The position numbers and the translations under genes were made by a program. The notes below the pieces were generated by a model. That model was not told the origin of the DNA. It made no database searches and saw only the letters and a program-made list of their open reading frames with translations. Of a stretch of DNA of 64,000 nucleotides, positions 1 to 13,190 are shown one piece after another. The stretch lies in assembly GCA_028023455.1 (NCBI GenBank), contig JAQFVV010000274.1:682001-746000 (forward strand), given 5' to 3'. This DNA comes from Epiperipatus broadwayi (lineage: Eukaryota; Onychophora; Udeonychophora; Euonychophora; Peripatidae). The stretch's first letter is position 1. Each line of letters opens with the position of its first letter.

Positions 1-1594
1 TCAAAGGGAAAAGATAAAAATTTACCTAATACATATTTAGACCAAACCTTTGTACAATTGTACTATATATTTTTTTCTTGGTTTGTTTATAGGAACAGTT
101 GGGTTAAATGTTTTCGGTATACTTGGCTAATCATTTCTATCATAAATGCTCTTCCTTGTCTGTATCATAATTACAATATATAACAGGGAGATTCCATATC
201 ATCACTATGAAAGATAGGAAGTTATTATATCATGTTAATAAAACTAAAATGAATTATGATTTCCAAATAATAATTTAGTAAACAAGGATAATTGAGAAAA
301 TCATAAACATAATATAAATTTCATTTATGTTCACATGGACATCAAATAGCTATTCTTTGTAGTGGATCAGAGTATAGAATAATTATTGGAATCAATTACA
401 AGCAAAGAGTAACCATAGATGTCGAATTAAATGTTTTATGGTTTATTATAAATTTTCTTTACTAAAAATATTGCCTCCTGTAAATATGTTATTAAATATA
501 TACATGTGTTTACATTAAAGACTCTCCATATAATTTTCTAAATTCACTTTTCAGTTGGTCATATCTTTTCACATATTTGTAAATGTTTTTGTACACTTAC
601 ATATATGTTTATATATTCACACTTATCATTAAACACCTACATATGTTATACTTACCCGTATTTTAAGTGATATTAATATACCACAAACTAGACGATCACG
701 CAGATTCTCCGTTAGTTTGAACTTGGGAATAATGTAAACGAAAGACCGTAAGGACGAGTTGAATTTAGACATATATTTTTATATTTATTTGATTACTAAC
801 TTCTCCTCTCTTAAAAATAAAATTAAAATGTATGTAGGTATATAGATGCAGGGATCTGCGATAAACTCTTTTATTCATTGTGATGACCTAACTAACCTAT
901 TTTCATACCAGGTAAAATTCCCTTCCGTTACAATCCTATGTAGTCAATCTAAATGCAATACCTTAACATACATTATTAGACTGCACAATTGAAGTATAAA
1001 TTATTTTAATATTCCTACCTTTTTAATATTATTTTTTTTGGTCATATTTAATTTTAATAATTGCTACATATTTTAATTTATTAGATAATGCATTGTGATT
1101 AATAAATACAGATTGATGTAATGTTAAACACTGTTATATATTTTATGGCTGCAGAAAGGAGTTTGCTATTAACCGAAGAGATACTTTGATTCTTCTTTAA
1201 GGCCTTAAAGATATGAAATTCATAACATCCACTCCATATGTAGTTTTTGTTGCAGCTGTTATTACCATGTGATTATTCATATACTATATGAACATGGATG
1301 AACTTCTGAACAACATGCATTAGTCAGTGTGGTGAGTTTACTGGATTTTTACCTCTGAGTTTTTCTTCTCAGTTGTCTGATAGTTCTTAACTGAAATATC
1401 AGAGGAGTTTTCTTGAAGGCAGAATGAATGTCTGTATGAATGAACTTTTTAAAATAGATATTTACAATCATAACAAAACAAATTAAATTATTGCTCTTCT
1501 TCTCAGGAGGCTCCAAAGTCACCAGCCATTGTAGCGGTTGATGACAGGAAGCAAAGATGGCTAAAAATCCCCCTATTGTGACCCGGACTGTCAT
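1..1594. other. AT-rich non-coding stretch
   Basis: No ORF with protein-like composition, no tRNA or rRNA signature and no clear inverted repeat was found. It may hold ancient unrecognisable repeat sequence. The LINE relic that follows begins abruptly near 1598. Confidence 0.5.
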
Positions 1595-2040
1595 TTGATG
1601 ACAAATTTTTATTTAGATACTTACAATTGCAGATCGTATTCAAGTAAACGAAGACTGCATGAATTGAAAGAAAGACTGTCTAATATCAAAAAGATCATTG
1701 TTGGACATTGTGATGAAATAGAGGATATTTATATGGATATACAGAAAGCTTTTGATTTGACCAAACAACATTATAAAATTGTCACGGGAGATTTTAATTC
1801 TAGAATTGACAAACGATTGAAAGATGAAGATGCTGTCGTTAAATGGGTTATGCTGATAGCAATGAAAGAGAACGCAGAGTTGACAGAAAAAAACCTTATG
1901 AATTCTTCCTTTGAGAAAAATGGTGAACAGAAATAAACATGGAATCATCCAAATGAAGATATAGCAGAATTGGATTTTACTTTAATTAACAGAAAATACG
2001 TATTTCAAGATTTAGTATTCTTAATAAATTGGTACTGTTG

Positions 2041-2699
2041 AGTTTTCAAGCAAATCAAGATGACACCCCCTATTTTTGGTAAATGTATAGTTTCAACGGT
2101 CTATAATCATAGGGGTGTTAATTGTTAAGTTAAAATAAAATTAATAAATCGATTGTTAAATTTTAAAAAAAAAGGAATAATTTCCGATAAATTTCATTAA
2201 GAAGTTTTATTTCAATTTTGGGAAGTGGTTAGACGTTCTTAATATTATCTACTTTGCTTCATTTCAGCGTGTTTCTTTTTGTCAGCAGTTTTTTGGTAAA
2301 ATTGTTATAATGATGAAAATTTGGGACCTTTCTGTCGTAGAATGTGAAGTAGTGTACTATTTCCAAAAGGGTGGGATCCTGCCCTCCCGAAAAGTATGCG
2401 TTAATGATCACGACATGATTGCCTGCAGCAGATATGAATAAAGTTAAATATTGTATATATATATTCATTATTCTGCTAATAAGTTAATCCAAAAAAAAAT
2501 AAAAATAAAATAAACTGAAAATATAGTAATTAATTTTTCCATAATGATTTTTTTTAAATAACGGTAATAAAAAATAAAATGTGATTTTTAAATACGACGC
2601 TTCCCAGCATGCATTTTTTTTGTAAACAATTTTTGGAACCCCCTAGAAACTATAGATTTATCAAAAATACGGGCTGCCATCTTGGTTTACTTGAAAACT
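2041..2699. mobile_element. Non-autonomous TIR element inserted in the RTE LINE
   Basis: Both ends read inward as AGTTTTCAAGYAAAYCAAGA, followed by a G-to-C-rich stretch, a TATTTTT block and a CTATAGTTTC-like block, giving terminal inverted repeats of about 65 bp with some mismatches. The interior is AT-rich with no transposase ORF. LINE endonuclease coding sequence lies on both sides, so this is a later insertion. No clear target-site duplication was seen. A MITE of unknown superfamily is the simplest reading. Confidence 0.75.
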
Positions 2700-3929
2700 T
2701 ACGAATACCATGAATTGAACACAGAAAGTGATCATTGATTAGTGAGATAAAGGATACGCGTGAGAGACAAAAATCTTTAAGAAAAACAGTATTCATAGTT
2801 TAAATTCTCTTAATCTTCAGAAACATTCCAATGAACTAAAACATGACAATAGTTTTAAAATATTAACAGATTTTGAAGATGGTTGGATTTGTTCAAGATC
2901 AATAGGAAGATAACTACTAATACACTATTAAGAACTGCAACAGAGATAGTTGGTACAAAAAAGCAGCCGTATTTGTACTGAAACGATTAAAGGATATGAA
3001 AAAATAATGCATTAAGAATTGAATATCTAAAATTTTATAGAATAATACAAAGAGTTAATAAAGATATAAGAAAGAATAATTATAAAATAGCAAAGGAAGC
3101 TATAGAAGAGAATAAAAGTCTCAAGTGTAAAAAACAACATCTTGGTATTGGTAAGAAACTTATTTCAGCAAAAAGAAAAAAGATAGAGCTATTATTAAAA
3201 CAGAGGTAATATCATGAAGTGTTTTGAAGAGTTTTTTAAAAAAAATGTATTGGGGAATAAAGAACAAGAAAACGAAGTATCTTCTTCTACTATTATATCT
3301 TCTGAAGTGCTTAGGTTTTTAAATGGAGTGATGCATGTAATTAAATCTATGAAGAAGGAAAAAACTTCAGGTAATGACGGAATCAAAATCGATATCTTAA
3401 AGTTGAAGAAATAGAAATTTTTTTGGCAAAATTATATACCAAATATCGGAATGATAAAGATGTATTATATGATTGGAAGAATGCAATACTAATGTTAATA
3501 ATTTACCAAAGATGGTAAATAAGATATTAGAATTTGTTGATCCATCAGTCTTTTATCACTTCTGTAAAAACTTTTTATGGAGATCATTATAAATTGTCTT
3601 CAACAAGCTTGAAAGTTTGACCAACCAAAAAATCAAACTGAATTTAAAAGTTGTTTTAATACCCGGGATCATATCCAACTATTGAGAGAAGTTATAGAAA
3701 GGATCAATGAATATCAGTTGCCATCATGATTTCACTTTGTAGATTACGACAAGGTATTTGATTCTATCGCATTTCATCAATGATTAAAGCATTGGATCAT
3801 CAGACATAGGATACCGTCATATTCTAAATATTTAAAACATAACAGCAATGATTAGATTATACGATGAAAATAGAAAGATTAACTTTGAGAATGTGTAGGA
3901 CAAGTTAACTCTGTATTTCCAAAACATTT

Positions 3930-4129
3930 TTATTTATTAAGGCTATAACCTTAAGACTATGCGTCTAAAAAAACGACCGTAGGGACCTCTGCAAATCTTT
4001 AACACAAGATTTATTTCAAAGATAAGCGCTCTTATCTTTTAAATAAATCTTGTGTTAAAGATTTGCAGAGGTCCCTACGGTCGTTTTTTTCAGGCGCATA
4101 GTCTTAAAGTTGTAACCTTAATAAATATT
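3930..4129. mobile_element. Palindromic MITE, family M1, copy 1
   Basis: A near-perfect palindrome with arms of about 95 bp (ends ATTTATTAAGGCTATAACC, centre near 4030) interrupts the RTE reverse transcriptase. The same terminal sequence (TTAAGGCTATAACCTTAAGA) bounds a longer element at 40506-41010, so this is a dispersed family. It has no coding content. Confidence 0.85.
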
Positions 4130-5143
4130 TCTTTACGTAATGAGTATGCGCTTTATAAATATAATTATTAAAACCTTTTATTGTAGTTTTGCAAGAGGTA
4201 TTTTGTCATTAAAATGGGAAGCTAAGAGAATGAACACAAATAAAGATTATTTAAGGCATCTACATTTTGCAGATGACATAATTGTTTTTGCAAATAATGC
4301 TTCAGAACTTCAGTAAATACTGCGAGAATTATCTGAAGAAATAAGAAAGTAACACTAAAGATAAATATTAAAAAGACTAAAGTAATGGTCAATGGATGTT
4401 CTCAAAATAATAAAAGATTGATAATGATAAATTAAAAAAAGTTATCAACTATAAATTCCTTGTTCAATTTATTAATACAGAAGAAAACCCAAGAGACGAA
4501 ATTAATCATAGAATTAAACATGAATGGAATGCTTATGATTGAAACAGCGTAATATTTAAAAGAAATATACTTATAAGTTTGAAAAAGATTTTTTTTAATA
4601 AATGAACACTTAACAGAAGAGCAATACAGAAATTTTAAACCATTTAACTAAGTATTGATGTATGTTAGGATTAACAAGAAAGAATCAAAAATATAATACA
4701 TGGATGAAAGAACAAACAGATATTTTTAACATCACTGCAAAAATTAAGAAACTAAAGTGGAACTGTGCTGGAAATATTTCTAGAAGAGATGATCTTAAAC
4801 TGGATTCAAAATCATAAAAGATCTAGGAAGCGATCACATGTGAGATGGATGGATAGAATAAGAAAGTGTGCTGGCATGACGTGAAGAAGAGAGGCCAATA
4901 ATGAGAAAAGATGGATTGAACTGGGAGAGACCTTCATTTTGCAGTGGATCGACTTGCTTGAAAATGATGATGGTATATTTTTGTGTTAGATATATTTTAG
5001 ATAATACAAAATTAATTAATTTTTAAATATACAAATCATTAAAAAAAGATTAGAAGAGCTTAAAATATTATATAGTAAACAACAGATTAGATTAGTGTTT
5101 TTCTGAAAGTTTGTAATGATAATGCTTTAGTTGTATTTATACA

Positions 5144-5362
5144 TTGGACTATTTCCAGCATCTAATATGAGTATTATATGTCTTTAGAAAAATTTAACTT
5201 TATTTAAATACTCCACATACCTTCAACTGTTAGTAACAGTACACAGGTTACTATATGCAGAACGTTTTGAGAGGTATTATTCTCCCATCTTCTTCAGATA
5301 TTATTGGCCTGACCAGTCTCAGCACTAGCATGGGAATCGAATCTGGACTCTTAAATTTTTGA
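5144..5362 (-). mobile_element. tRNA-like SINE, family G, truncated copy
   Basis: Shares a stretch of more than 200 bp with 51689-51960. Read on the - strand, the other copy starts with a tRNA-like head; this copy has lost most of that head. The middle, on the - strand, carries a degenerate hammerhead-like string (CTGAAGAAG ... CTCTCAAAACG) typical of PLE/SINE ends in animals. Confidence 0.65.
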
Positions 5363-5915
5363 GTATATAGATACAACAAATTAGTTTAATTTTCATGTAC
5401 AGAGATATTTGGAAAATAATTAATTAAAATGTAAGCTAAAATTATTTCTTAAAAAACTTATATCCTAATTGATCACTCAGGATACTTCAAATATATAAAT
5501 GTAGGCAACAGAAAGTATAGTGAGAGAAAGCTGAAACAAATTCTAAAGGATCTATTCCAACAGGCAACAAATGGGTGCAAAATAATTTAGGTCGTAGAGA
5601 TTTTTAATACTATTTATGTAAACTTTATGGTTATTAATGTGATAAGGTTATTTTTGTGGGAGGGTATATTATCTTGGTATTGAAATATTGTTATTAATAT
5701 TGATATTAAAACTATTTGCCTTATAAACTGGTCAAGCTATCCTTTGGTATTAAATCCTTAACCTCTCAACACGGAATCAACCTTAATCCACAATAATAAA
5801 GTCAATAATTAGATAATCAATATAAATGATTTGCTTTTTTGGTTACTAAAAATCTTTTTTATATTTGTGCGAGTAATTTTCATCTTTTCAAAAAGACTAT
5901 ATAATATCTTGTATT

Positions 5916-5998
5916 TTTAAAGCGCATGTGCATTGGCTTAATCGCTAATATCACTATTACAGTATAAAAACATAGCGCTATATAGAATAATATCTCAT
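5916..5998 (-). repeat. Dispersed repeat, copy 1 of 2 (inverse of 13859-13940)
   Basis: About 80 bp containing GCGCATGTGCATTGGCTTAA and ACATAGCGCTATATA, recurring as the reverse complement near 13.9 kb. Nature unknown; it may be part of a larger MITE whose ends have diverged. Confidence 0.7.
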
Positions 5999-5999
5999 T

Positions 6000-6837
6000 A
6001 TAATTATTTTAAAAAAAAGTCTAAAGTCTAATCCATTTAATTACAATATTATTATACAGGATAATTTTAAATTGTTGATAAATATCTGAATTACAAATAA
6101 ACTTGAGCAAATCATTTTAGCACTTTTAATAGTATCTTTATGTAAATTATTTAAATTAAAGTCATCTGTCGTCTAATAATAGATCACATTTTTATTTACA
6201 TTCATTTAAATGCAATATTCAATAAATCCAAATTTTTCTAAAAAATCGTTAGCAATATTGGATTCAATATGTGCAAACTCCAATACATTTTTTTATTTTA
6301 GTAAATTTGGTAACATCTTAAACAGCTTTTCAATTTGTATCACCTGCAATCTGCTTCTTTCTGGAAGTTCTATTTTGTCTGTCTTCTTTGTATCTATATA
6401 TTATGATAGAAATATTAAATCCATAATTCAGCGTCATGTCAAAAGATATGACTTTACTATAATCGATTCTGAAAAAAAACATCGATTGATCATATGATCA
6501 TATCATGGTATTTTTACCATCTTTGCAGAGTATCCTCAATTAATGTTTTCCCAATGCCTTGATGTATAATTATAAAAGATCCATACTTACTTTAATATAA
6601 TAAATTTGGCTGAATACCAACTATGAGAAAATACTCTACTTTTTTTAACTTGGCAAATGCAAACCCTTTGAAATCTACGTTCCACTCCATTTGATGCCCA
6701 TTAAGATATTTAAACTGATTAATAATAATCATACTAAGTAAAATCTGTTAAAGATTTTTTTCCATCACTGGTTAAAAAGCCATGAGGTTTTTGAACAGTA
6801 ATCACCAAATAAAAATCGATATCTATTTAGTTTGCAA
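6000..6837. other. AT-rich stretch with possible old - strand coding relic
   Basis: No gene supported. Between about 6780 and 6130 the - strand gives protein-like blocks between stops (for example FKGFAFAKLKKVEYF near 6640 and IELPERSRLQVIQIEKLF near 6350), suggesting a decayed element of unrecognised type. A 95-codon + strand ORF at 6210-6497 looks like an antisense shadow of it. Confidence 0.25.
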
Positions 6838-7518
6838 TGCAAAAGATTTGGATAAAGAATTTATATCAGTATATTTGTACAAAAGACGGGATAATTGTGT
6901 TAAGAGGATTATTGAGTGTTATAGTAGTAAGGAATGGGATAAAAGAATAAATTTATTAATAAAGACTAGGGAGTTAGAGAGATGGAGAAATAGTATGGAG
7001 AGTAAAAAGAGTTTAAATATATATAGAAATAAACAGAATATTAGGTGTGAGTTAATTTATGATAATAGTAAGGAAAGTAGTTTATTGTTTAAGGCTCGAA
7101 CGGGATCTTTAGCTACAAAAGAATATACATGTAAATGGAAAAATATGGGTGATTTATTTTGTAAATTATGTAAGGAAGGAATTGAAAATATTAGGCATTT
7201 GTTAATTGAATGTAAATGTTTGAAAACAGAAAGGGTACATATAATGAAGTTGTGGAAAAATAAATATGAAAAGAGTGATTATACAGAAAATGAATTATTG
7301 GTTTTTATGCTGGGTTTGGGAAAAGATAAGGGGGATTTAGATATAAAGGTTATAGAGTTGACAAAAATTATGTTGTGGAAATGGGATAGAGCAGATTATG
7401 GGTAAATTTAGAGTGGGGAATGTAAAAGAAAGTGGCTAACAGGTTTATCTGGGCATAAATGCTGAGATATTCTTGACTTCGTTTAAGGAGAAGCCATAAT
7501 ACATCACATCACATCACA
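6838..7518 (+). pseudogene. LINE-Z 3' fragment (C-terminal zinc-finger domain)
   Basis: A 5'-truncated copy of a LINE whose C-terminus bears a zinc-binding motif CKLCKEGIENIRHLLIEC (C-x2-C-x8-H-x4-C), as found at the end of many non-LTR polymerases. The frame is open from 6782 to 7405, longer than the LINE homology, which begins near 6838. It shares nearly the whole C-terminal region with 9590-10130. The 3' end is a short (CATCA)n tail at about 7500-7518, typical of LINEs that end in microsatellite tails rather than poly(A). Lineage (I, R4-like or other) is not settled. The ORF is open but lacks polymerase, so it is non-functional. Confidence 0.75.
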
Positions 7519-10290
7519 TAAGAAAATTAAAGTGTTTGATAATGAAGAGAGAGTATGTAATAGTGATCATAGTTTCTTTATAATAGAAATGGTTAGTAAT
7601 ATGATGGAAATTAATAATACTATTAGAAAGGATAGTGAAAGATATAGATGGAGAGTGAATAAGCAGAATAAGTTAGAAGAATATAAAATAAAAGTAGAAG
7701 AAATCATTAAAGAATTGGTTGGGGATGAATATAAGGACGGGTGAGGTGAAGTAGAAAAAGTGGCAAATAGGGTTTTAAGTGAGAATATTCTGAAGAATAA
7801 AAGTAACAAAAAACTTAGAGTTAGTAAAAATGTAAAAGAGAAAAAAAAACGTGCAGAAAATGTAAATGTGCTATTAAAAACAAAATGAAAAACTGTTAAT
7901 GTTAAATGGGAAAAATATTTAAAAAAAATAAATTGGCTAAAATAGATCATTATATAGAGAGAATGAAATTAAATAGTAAATTGTTGGAGGATATTAATAA
8001 AAGTGGAAGAGATGGGAGTAAAAAAAAATTGGAAATATATTAAAATAAGGGATGTACGGGAGAGAGATGTAGTCTTACTAGATGGTGAGGGAATAGAGTA
8101 TAGTTCTAGAGAAGAATTAGAGACAATCTTAAATAAGTATGTAATGGATAAAGAAAAGATGATAGATGTGAAGGACAGATTGATAGCAAATATAAAAGCA
8201 TAAAATAATGGGAATATTAGATTTACAGAAAATGAAGTGAATGACGCAGGAAAGATATTGAAAAACGGAAAGGCAAGAGGTTTAGATGAATGGCCAGCAG
8301 AGATGGTGAGAAATTTAGGAAATAGGACAAAATTAAATCTATTATCATGTTTTAATAATATGGCACAGAAGGGAGAATTTCCAGATAGCTGGAATAATAC
8401 AAAATTAAGGCGTAAAGGAAAGGATACGGATTATAGAAAGTTAAACAATTATAGATCGATAGCGGTAACGTGAGTGTTATATAAACTTTTTTCAGATATG
8501 GTGGCTTGAAGGGCCGCAAAATGGATGAAAGAAAATAATATAGTGGGAGAAATGCAAGAAGATTTTCTATGAGAAAGACCTATAGGAGATAATTTATTTG
8601 TAGTCACACAACTTATAAATACAAGTATGGTTTTTATAGATATAGAGAAGGCAAGAGTATTAGAAATAGATTATGGATAAATTTAGCAAATTTATGAATG
8701 AATGAAATTTTAGGGGATCTTATTAAGAGATTGCATGAAAATAATTGCTATAGGTATCAACTAGGAAATATAAGATCAGTTAGTATTAAAAGTGAAGTGG
8801 AACTAAGGCAAGGAGGCTCAATATCACCCTATTTTGTTTTTGTTATATTTGAGAAAAGTGAAGGGAGCAATAGAAAGATTTGGAAGAGGGGTAGATGGCA
8901 AGGGAGTGTATATATTATCAGGTCTTTTATTTGTTGATATCTTCTTGTGCATAGACAGTAGGGAAAATATAGAAGTTATGCTGAAGACGTGCGCGAGAAT
9001 GGGTAAAGAGATGGGGATTAAATTTAGTGGAGAAAAATCAAAAGTAATGATGATAAATGCTGGGGAAAAAGAAGAAAAATAATTTTTATTCGGGTTATAA
9101 AGATACAGGCGGTGAATAGGTATAACTATCAGGGAATCGTCTTAAGTAATCAGAGAAATTGCTTGGATAAATGAGAGAAAATTTTTATAAATAAAGCAAA
9201 GAAAAGAAAGGGACTGATAAAGAATTTAACAGGGTTTTCATATAATAAATATGACGTAGCAAGAATTTTATGGAAGGGAGTGGCAGGAGAAGAATTAACT
9301 TAAGGTAACGACGTGTTATGTGTTAGTAAAGAAATATTAGATTACTTAGAAAAAGTACAAAGAGAAAAAGGAGGACATGCATTAGATGCAGATGTGTGGA
9401 CGGGCAAAGAAGGCAAATGAAGGAGAAATGGGATGGTCACGTTTTTACATGAGAAATGCAAAAAGAAAAATGAAAATATTCGGTAGATTGCAATTTATGG
9501 ATAATAAGAAAATAGCTAAAATAGTATTCAATTGGGTTATGAGTAAAGACAGGCAACAAAATGGGCGTGGAAGGTAGTATGGTCTGCATAAAATTTGGAT
9601 AACGACTTTGTGTCAGTATATTTGTACAAAAGATGGGATGATTGTGTTAGGAGGATTGTTGAATGTTATATTGTAAAAGAATGGGATATAAGAATAAATG
9701 CAGTAGTAAAAATAGAAAGGTGGAAAGTTGGTGTACTAGTCCGGAGGGTGAAAAAAGTTCAAATATCTATAGAAGTAAACAGAATATTAGGTGTGAGTTA
9801 ATTTACGATAATAGCAAGGAAAGTATTTACTATGTAAGACTAGAACAGGATCTTTAGCAACAAGGGAATATACACATAAATGGAGAAAATGTGGGTGATT
9901 TAGTTTGCAAGTTATATAAGGAAGGCATGGAAAATATTAGGCATCTGTTAAATGAATGTAAATGCTTACAAGCAGAAAGAGTACAAATAGTAAAGTTGTG
10001 GGAGAATAAATATAAACAAAGTGATTATACAAAAAATGGGTTCTTAGTTTTTATGCTGGGTTTGGAAAAAGATAAGAATGATCTAGATATAAAGGCCAAT
10101 AGAGTGGACAAAGATGATGTTATAGAAATGTGATGGAGTAGAATAGTGAAGAATATGGGAATAACTTAGGGTGAAAAATGGAAAGGGAAGTTAAGGTGGC
10201 TAACAGATGTCTCTGAAAATACTGGTGGAGAGATTCCTGACCTTAATAAAAGAGAAACCATATCGTATCATATCAAAATCACATCACATA
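7519..10290 (+). pseudogene. LINE-Z longer copy: endonuclease end, RT, C-terminal zinc finger
   Basis: Starts directly after the tail of the previous copy. Blocks in order: an endonuclease end with SDHSFF (7532-7744), the RT N-terminal region with KNGKARGLDEWPAEM and YRKLNNYRSIAVT (8237-8473), an RT palm whose catalytic box is ruined (LFVDIFLCIDS at about 8928-8960, where an F/YADD is expected), the thumb region KFSGEKSKVMM (to 9079), and the C-terminal zinc-finger segment (9595-10133, second Cys changed to Tyr in CKLYKEG). It ends in an irregular CATCA/CATAT tail near 10255-10290. Many stops; inactive. The SDH motif indicates an APE-type endonuclease. Confidence 0.8.
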
Positions 10291-10808
10291 ACTAAGCAAA
10301 AAAACTTGATAGGAATCTTGTTTTTCCAATTTTGCTTAAACAACAATCAAAAACAATTATTCATTTGTTTAGAACTTTATAATTTTTTTTAATAAGAAAA
10401 AATTTACAGTGTCAGGTAGCTACATTTGAGAATTACAATAGTTTCATATAGAAGATTAAAGTTTTGCAACCAATCTGTGTGGCGTTGTCATCATAACATT
10501 TAGCGCATTTGTTTTTGTGTCTCCCCACTCACTTCCATATATCAATTTTCAATACTCATCATATGTATAAGCATAAAAATAATCTACCAGATACTTAGCC
10601 TGAAAGCAGTGATAACCTATCTCCACGTGTCAATAAGTGCAGTGTACCCACACAGGTATATATTTATTGTATTTATTAAAGATAAATAAAGATTGTGTTT
10701 GCAACCTTTTAATAATTATATGTAAATTACTCCACAAAAACAGTAACTAAATATGCAGAAAGAATTAAAACTTATTGGAAAATTGCAACAGGCTAATTTA
10801 CAAGTTAA

Positions 10809-10991
10809 TGTATATTAGCCAAATTGATACAAGAGTATGCAGAAGAATTAGGCAGTTATCTAGCGCTTCGGTCAGAGTTGTCAGTCAATGCAAGAACATT
10901 TGCTAAATGGTGTAAAGTGGCAAGAGAAGTTGCCAAAGTGCTGAACTGCAAGAGTGCAGAAGTAAAAGTGAACGGAAGAAAAACAAAATAA
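10809..10991 (+). CDS. Candidate small ORF or terminal exon, unknown function
   Basis: An open frame of 60 codons between a TAA at 10806 and a TAA at 10989. It has unusually balanced composition for this region, with residues such as EYAEELGSYLALRSEL and TFAKWCKVAREVAKVL forming two amphipathic-looking helices. There is no ATG. TATATTAG just upstream could serve as a weak 3' splice site, and AATAAA-like strings follow the stop within 15 nt, so it could be a last exon. It could equally be a remnant of a transposon ORF or chance. No family was recognised. Confidence 0.25.
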   Translation, partial: CILAKLIQEYAEELGSYLALRSELSVNARTFAKWCKVAREVAKVLNCKSAEVKVNGRKTK

Positions 10992-11135
10992 AAAATAAAC
11001 TAATGGAAAATTAAATTAGCAAATGTAAAGTTGATTTGGAAATAAATAAAAAAGAGCTCTAGTCAAGAATCTATTTGGGGCTATCTCTGATAAAATGTGT
11101 GTAAGCATTAATGTGCTTGCAAAATAAAAAGACTT

Positions 11136-11136
<1 letters not shown>

Positions 11137-11201
<65 letters not shown>
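11137..11201. repeat. (TA)n microsatellite
   Basis: About 65 bp of uninterrupted TA dinucleotides. Confidence 0.95.
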
Positions 11202-11203
<2 letters not shown>

Positions 11204-13009
11204 TCTCTCAAGGAACAATGAATTTTAAGGAGATCTAAGTGAACTTACACTCAACTAGCAAACTAGCAAGTCGAACAACTAACTTTATTACTAATACCAT
11301 TATTATTCAGAATAAATAAACTTTGTGTTTAGTTTTCTTTATTCAACAACATATATATTCAGCTGTCAACTGACTGCATAGCCGTGAATATATTAGTTAG
11401 ATGCTTCTCAGAGAATTATACAGGTAAGTCATCATTAGTTACTACATTGATGTGACATTTCTGTGACATCATGATCTTCTGAGAGATGGATCAAAATGAT
11501 TCATAGCTAGTCTTTATCAACAACATTAACAGAAAAAAACTATTATTTGTTCTAACACCTGTTTAATATAACAATTCATAGGCTTTTTCTGTGCTTTTTT
11601 GATGAACAATTAAACCTAATTACTATCATTTGTTCATTAAAATTGTCTAATGTTTTACACTCTCTCAAATGTAGTAGTATTTTGGCAGACACGCACAGGT
11701 TTAAAAAATGTAACACATTTTCCTTAACTACAAAAAACGAAACTATTTACCATTTAACATTTTTAAAAGTATTTCGTGGTTCCCAATATATATAAAAATC
11801 CCAGAGTGCAAACTAATAGTCTTTATAACTGCATTCAAACTATTGAAAACATTCTGAAGATTATTCTTTGAATTGTTAAAAATGGCACAACCACCTACAT
11901 GTTTAAAGAAAGTTATTGTTTGTGTTTTAATTCAGACTCTAATTAAAAGTTCCACTATTACATCTTGATGCCTGTTTCGTGGTTAGTGATTATAAATGGT
12001 TCCAAAGACTATTGTCCTAAAAATGAAAATTGAAGTTGAAGCCAGTACCCATCTTCTCATTTTAACACCAGTTTTCATTTCAAATATAATTTTCTAACAC
12101 AGCAATGATGTTTTTTTAATTCTATCATAGTAGAAGTTATGTAACATAAGCAATCTAATGCATAAACAAATTAATACAATTTGAGATACAAGTGTCAAAA
12201 TTTCCGCACTCACTATTTTGACACCATACAGTAAAAAACAGTATATTAATAATTATTATTGATCATTTATTAGTCTACAAATTATCATATAATTCTTAAC
12301 CAAGATATAAATTTTCAACCTCAGTTAAGATTAATATATCTATCTTTTAACTAAGCATAAATACAAGGAATAATTCAACTTTATTTTCATTTCATCACAT
12401 AAATTCATAAAACATATGAATAGCAACTTCTAAAAATATGACTCCCAGAATGCATTTCATGCTATTGCAGCACCAGATTTAATATATAATAATGTATTAT
12501 GTGTTTCCTAAAAGTGATTGGATATTATAAAGAAAATTTAAAAAGAAGTTATGATCTAAGTTAGGATGTGCAGTAATCAAAAACAAGAAGTGATAGAAAG
12601 CTTTCATACGAAGAATGCAAAAGACAATCAATATCAGCATTTTTTAGTTTCTCCATGTCTACTCACTTAATTTCAAACATTACCATGGATTAGAGATGGG
12701 GAACATTTTTGCCAAGGGCCTTGTGAATATTTATAACTTCATTCATGATCCACACAAAATTATTAACAACAAAATTAGCTTACCATATATATTTGTTCAA
12801 AAATGTAATTAATTTGCCTTTAATCATTAATGCTGGGAAATCTTTTCAATTGGTAGAATTCTTCTTTTAAATAAGAGAAATCTTTTTTTTTTTTTGTGAA
12901 TTAAAAATAAAGTAACATTATTAATGACTGTTCCACATTTAATTACAATTTTTCCAATTTGCCTTAAAACTATCATCCTTACATATATTCTTCAATTTCT
13001 TTTTAGGTT

Positions 13010-13190
13010 AACAAAGGCAAAACTCTCCATACAGTAGTGCCACCCTGTGCCAAACAGAGTAATAAATGAATGCCAGAAGGCTTGTGCATAAAATCCCTAT
13101 CTAGTGCCTACTCACAAGCCTTCTGGCATCCATTGATTACTCTGTTTGGCACAGGGTGGCACTACTGTATGGAGAGTTTTGCCTTTGTTT
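13010..13190. mobile_element. Foldback family M2, copy 1
   Basis: Inverted arms of about 75 bp beginning AACAAAGGCAAAACTCTCCA face each other around a short spacer. Further copies lie at 16802-17000, 52042-52485, 52486-52695 and 53326-53429. Sequence flanking the hairpin (GTGATCATGTGATGT about 40 bp outside) is also shared, so the mobile unit is larger than the hairpin. This copy has lost the hammerhead segment found at 52210-52251. Confidence 0.85.

Larger units (their letters stand above)
1598..4970 (+). pseudogene. Decayed RTE-type LINE (APE endonuclease + reverse transcriptase)
   Basis: An RTE-clade non-LTR retrotransposon of the group often labelled craniofacial-development-protein-2-like. 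At 1598-1725 the endonuclease start is visible (TYNCRS...RLHELKERL), followed by an internal deletion of roughly 100 codons and then the KIVTGDFNSRI motif near 1780-1815. The D-H motif (SDH) resumes at about 2728, after a 660-bp insertion. Reverse transcriptase pieces follow: a KKEKTSGNDGI block near 3350-3380, a VDYDKVFDS block near 3735-3765, and a FADDI catalytic box near 4269-4283, after a second insertion. The Trp-rich C-terminal tail ends near 4970. Many stops and frame changes make it dead. Family placement rests on motif order and is fairly secure; protein function is lost. Confidence 0.8.
10291..13009. other. Mostly non-coding AT-rich region
   Basis: Apart from a small ORF at 10809-10991 and a TA microsatellite at about 11137-11201, nothing was recognised. 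Codon-like structure is absent and no inverted repeat stands out. Confidence 0.45.
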
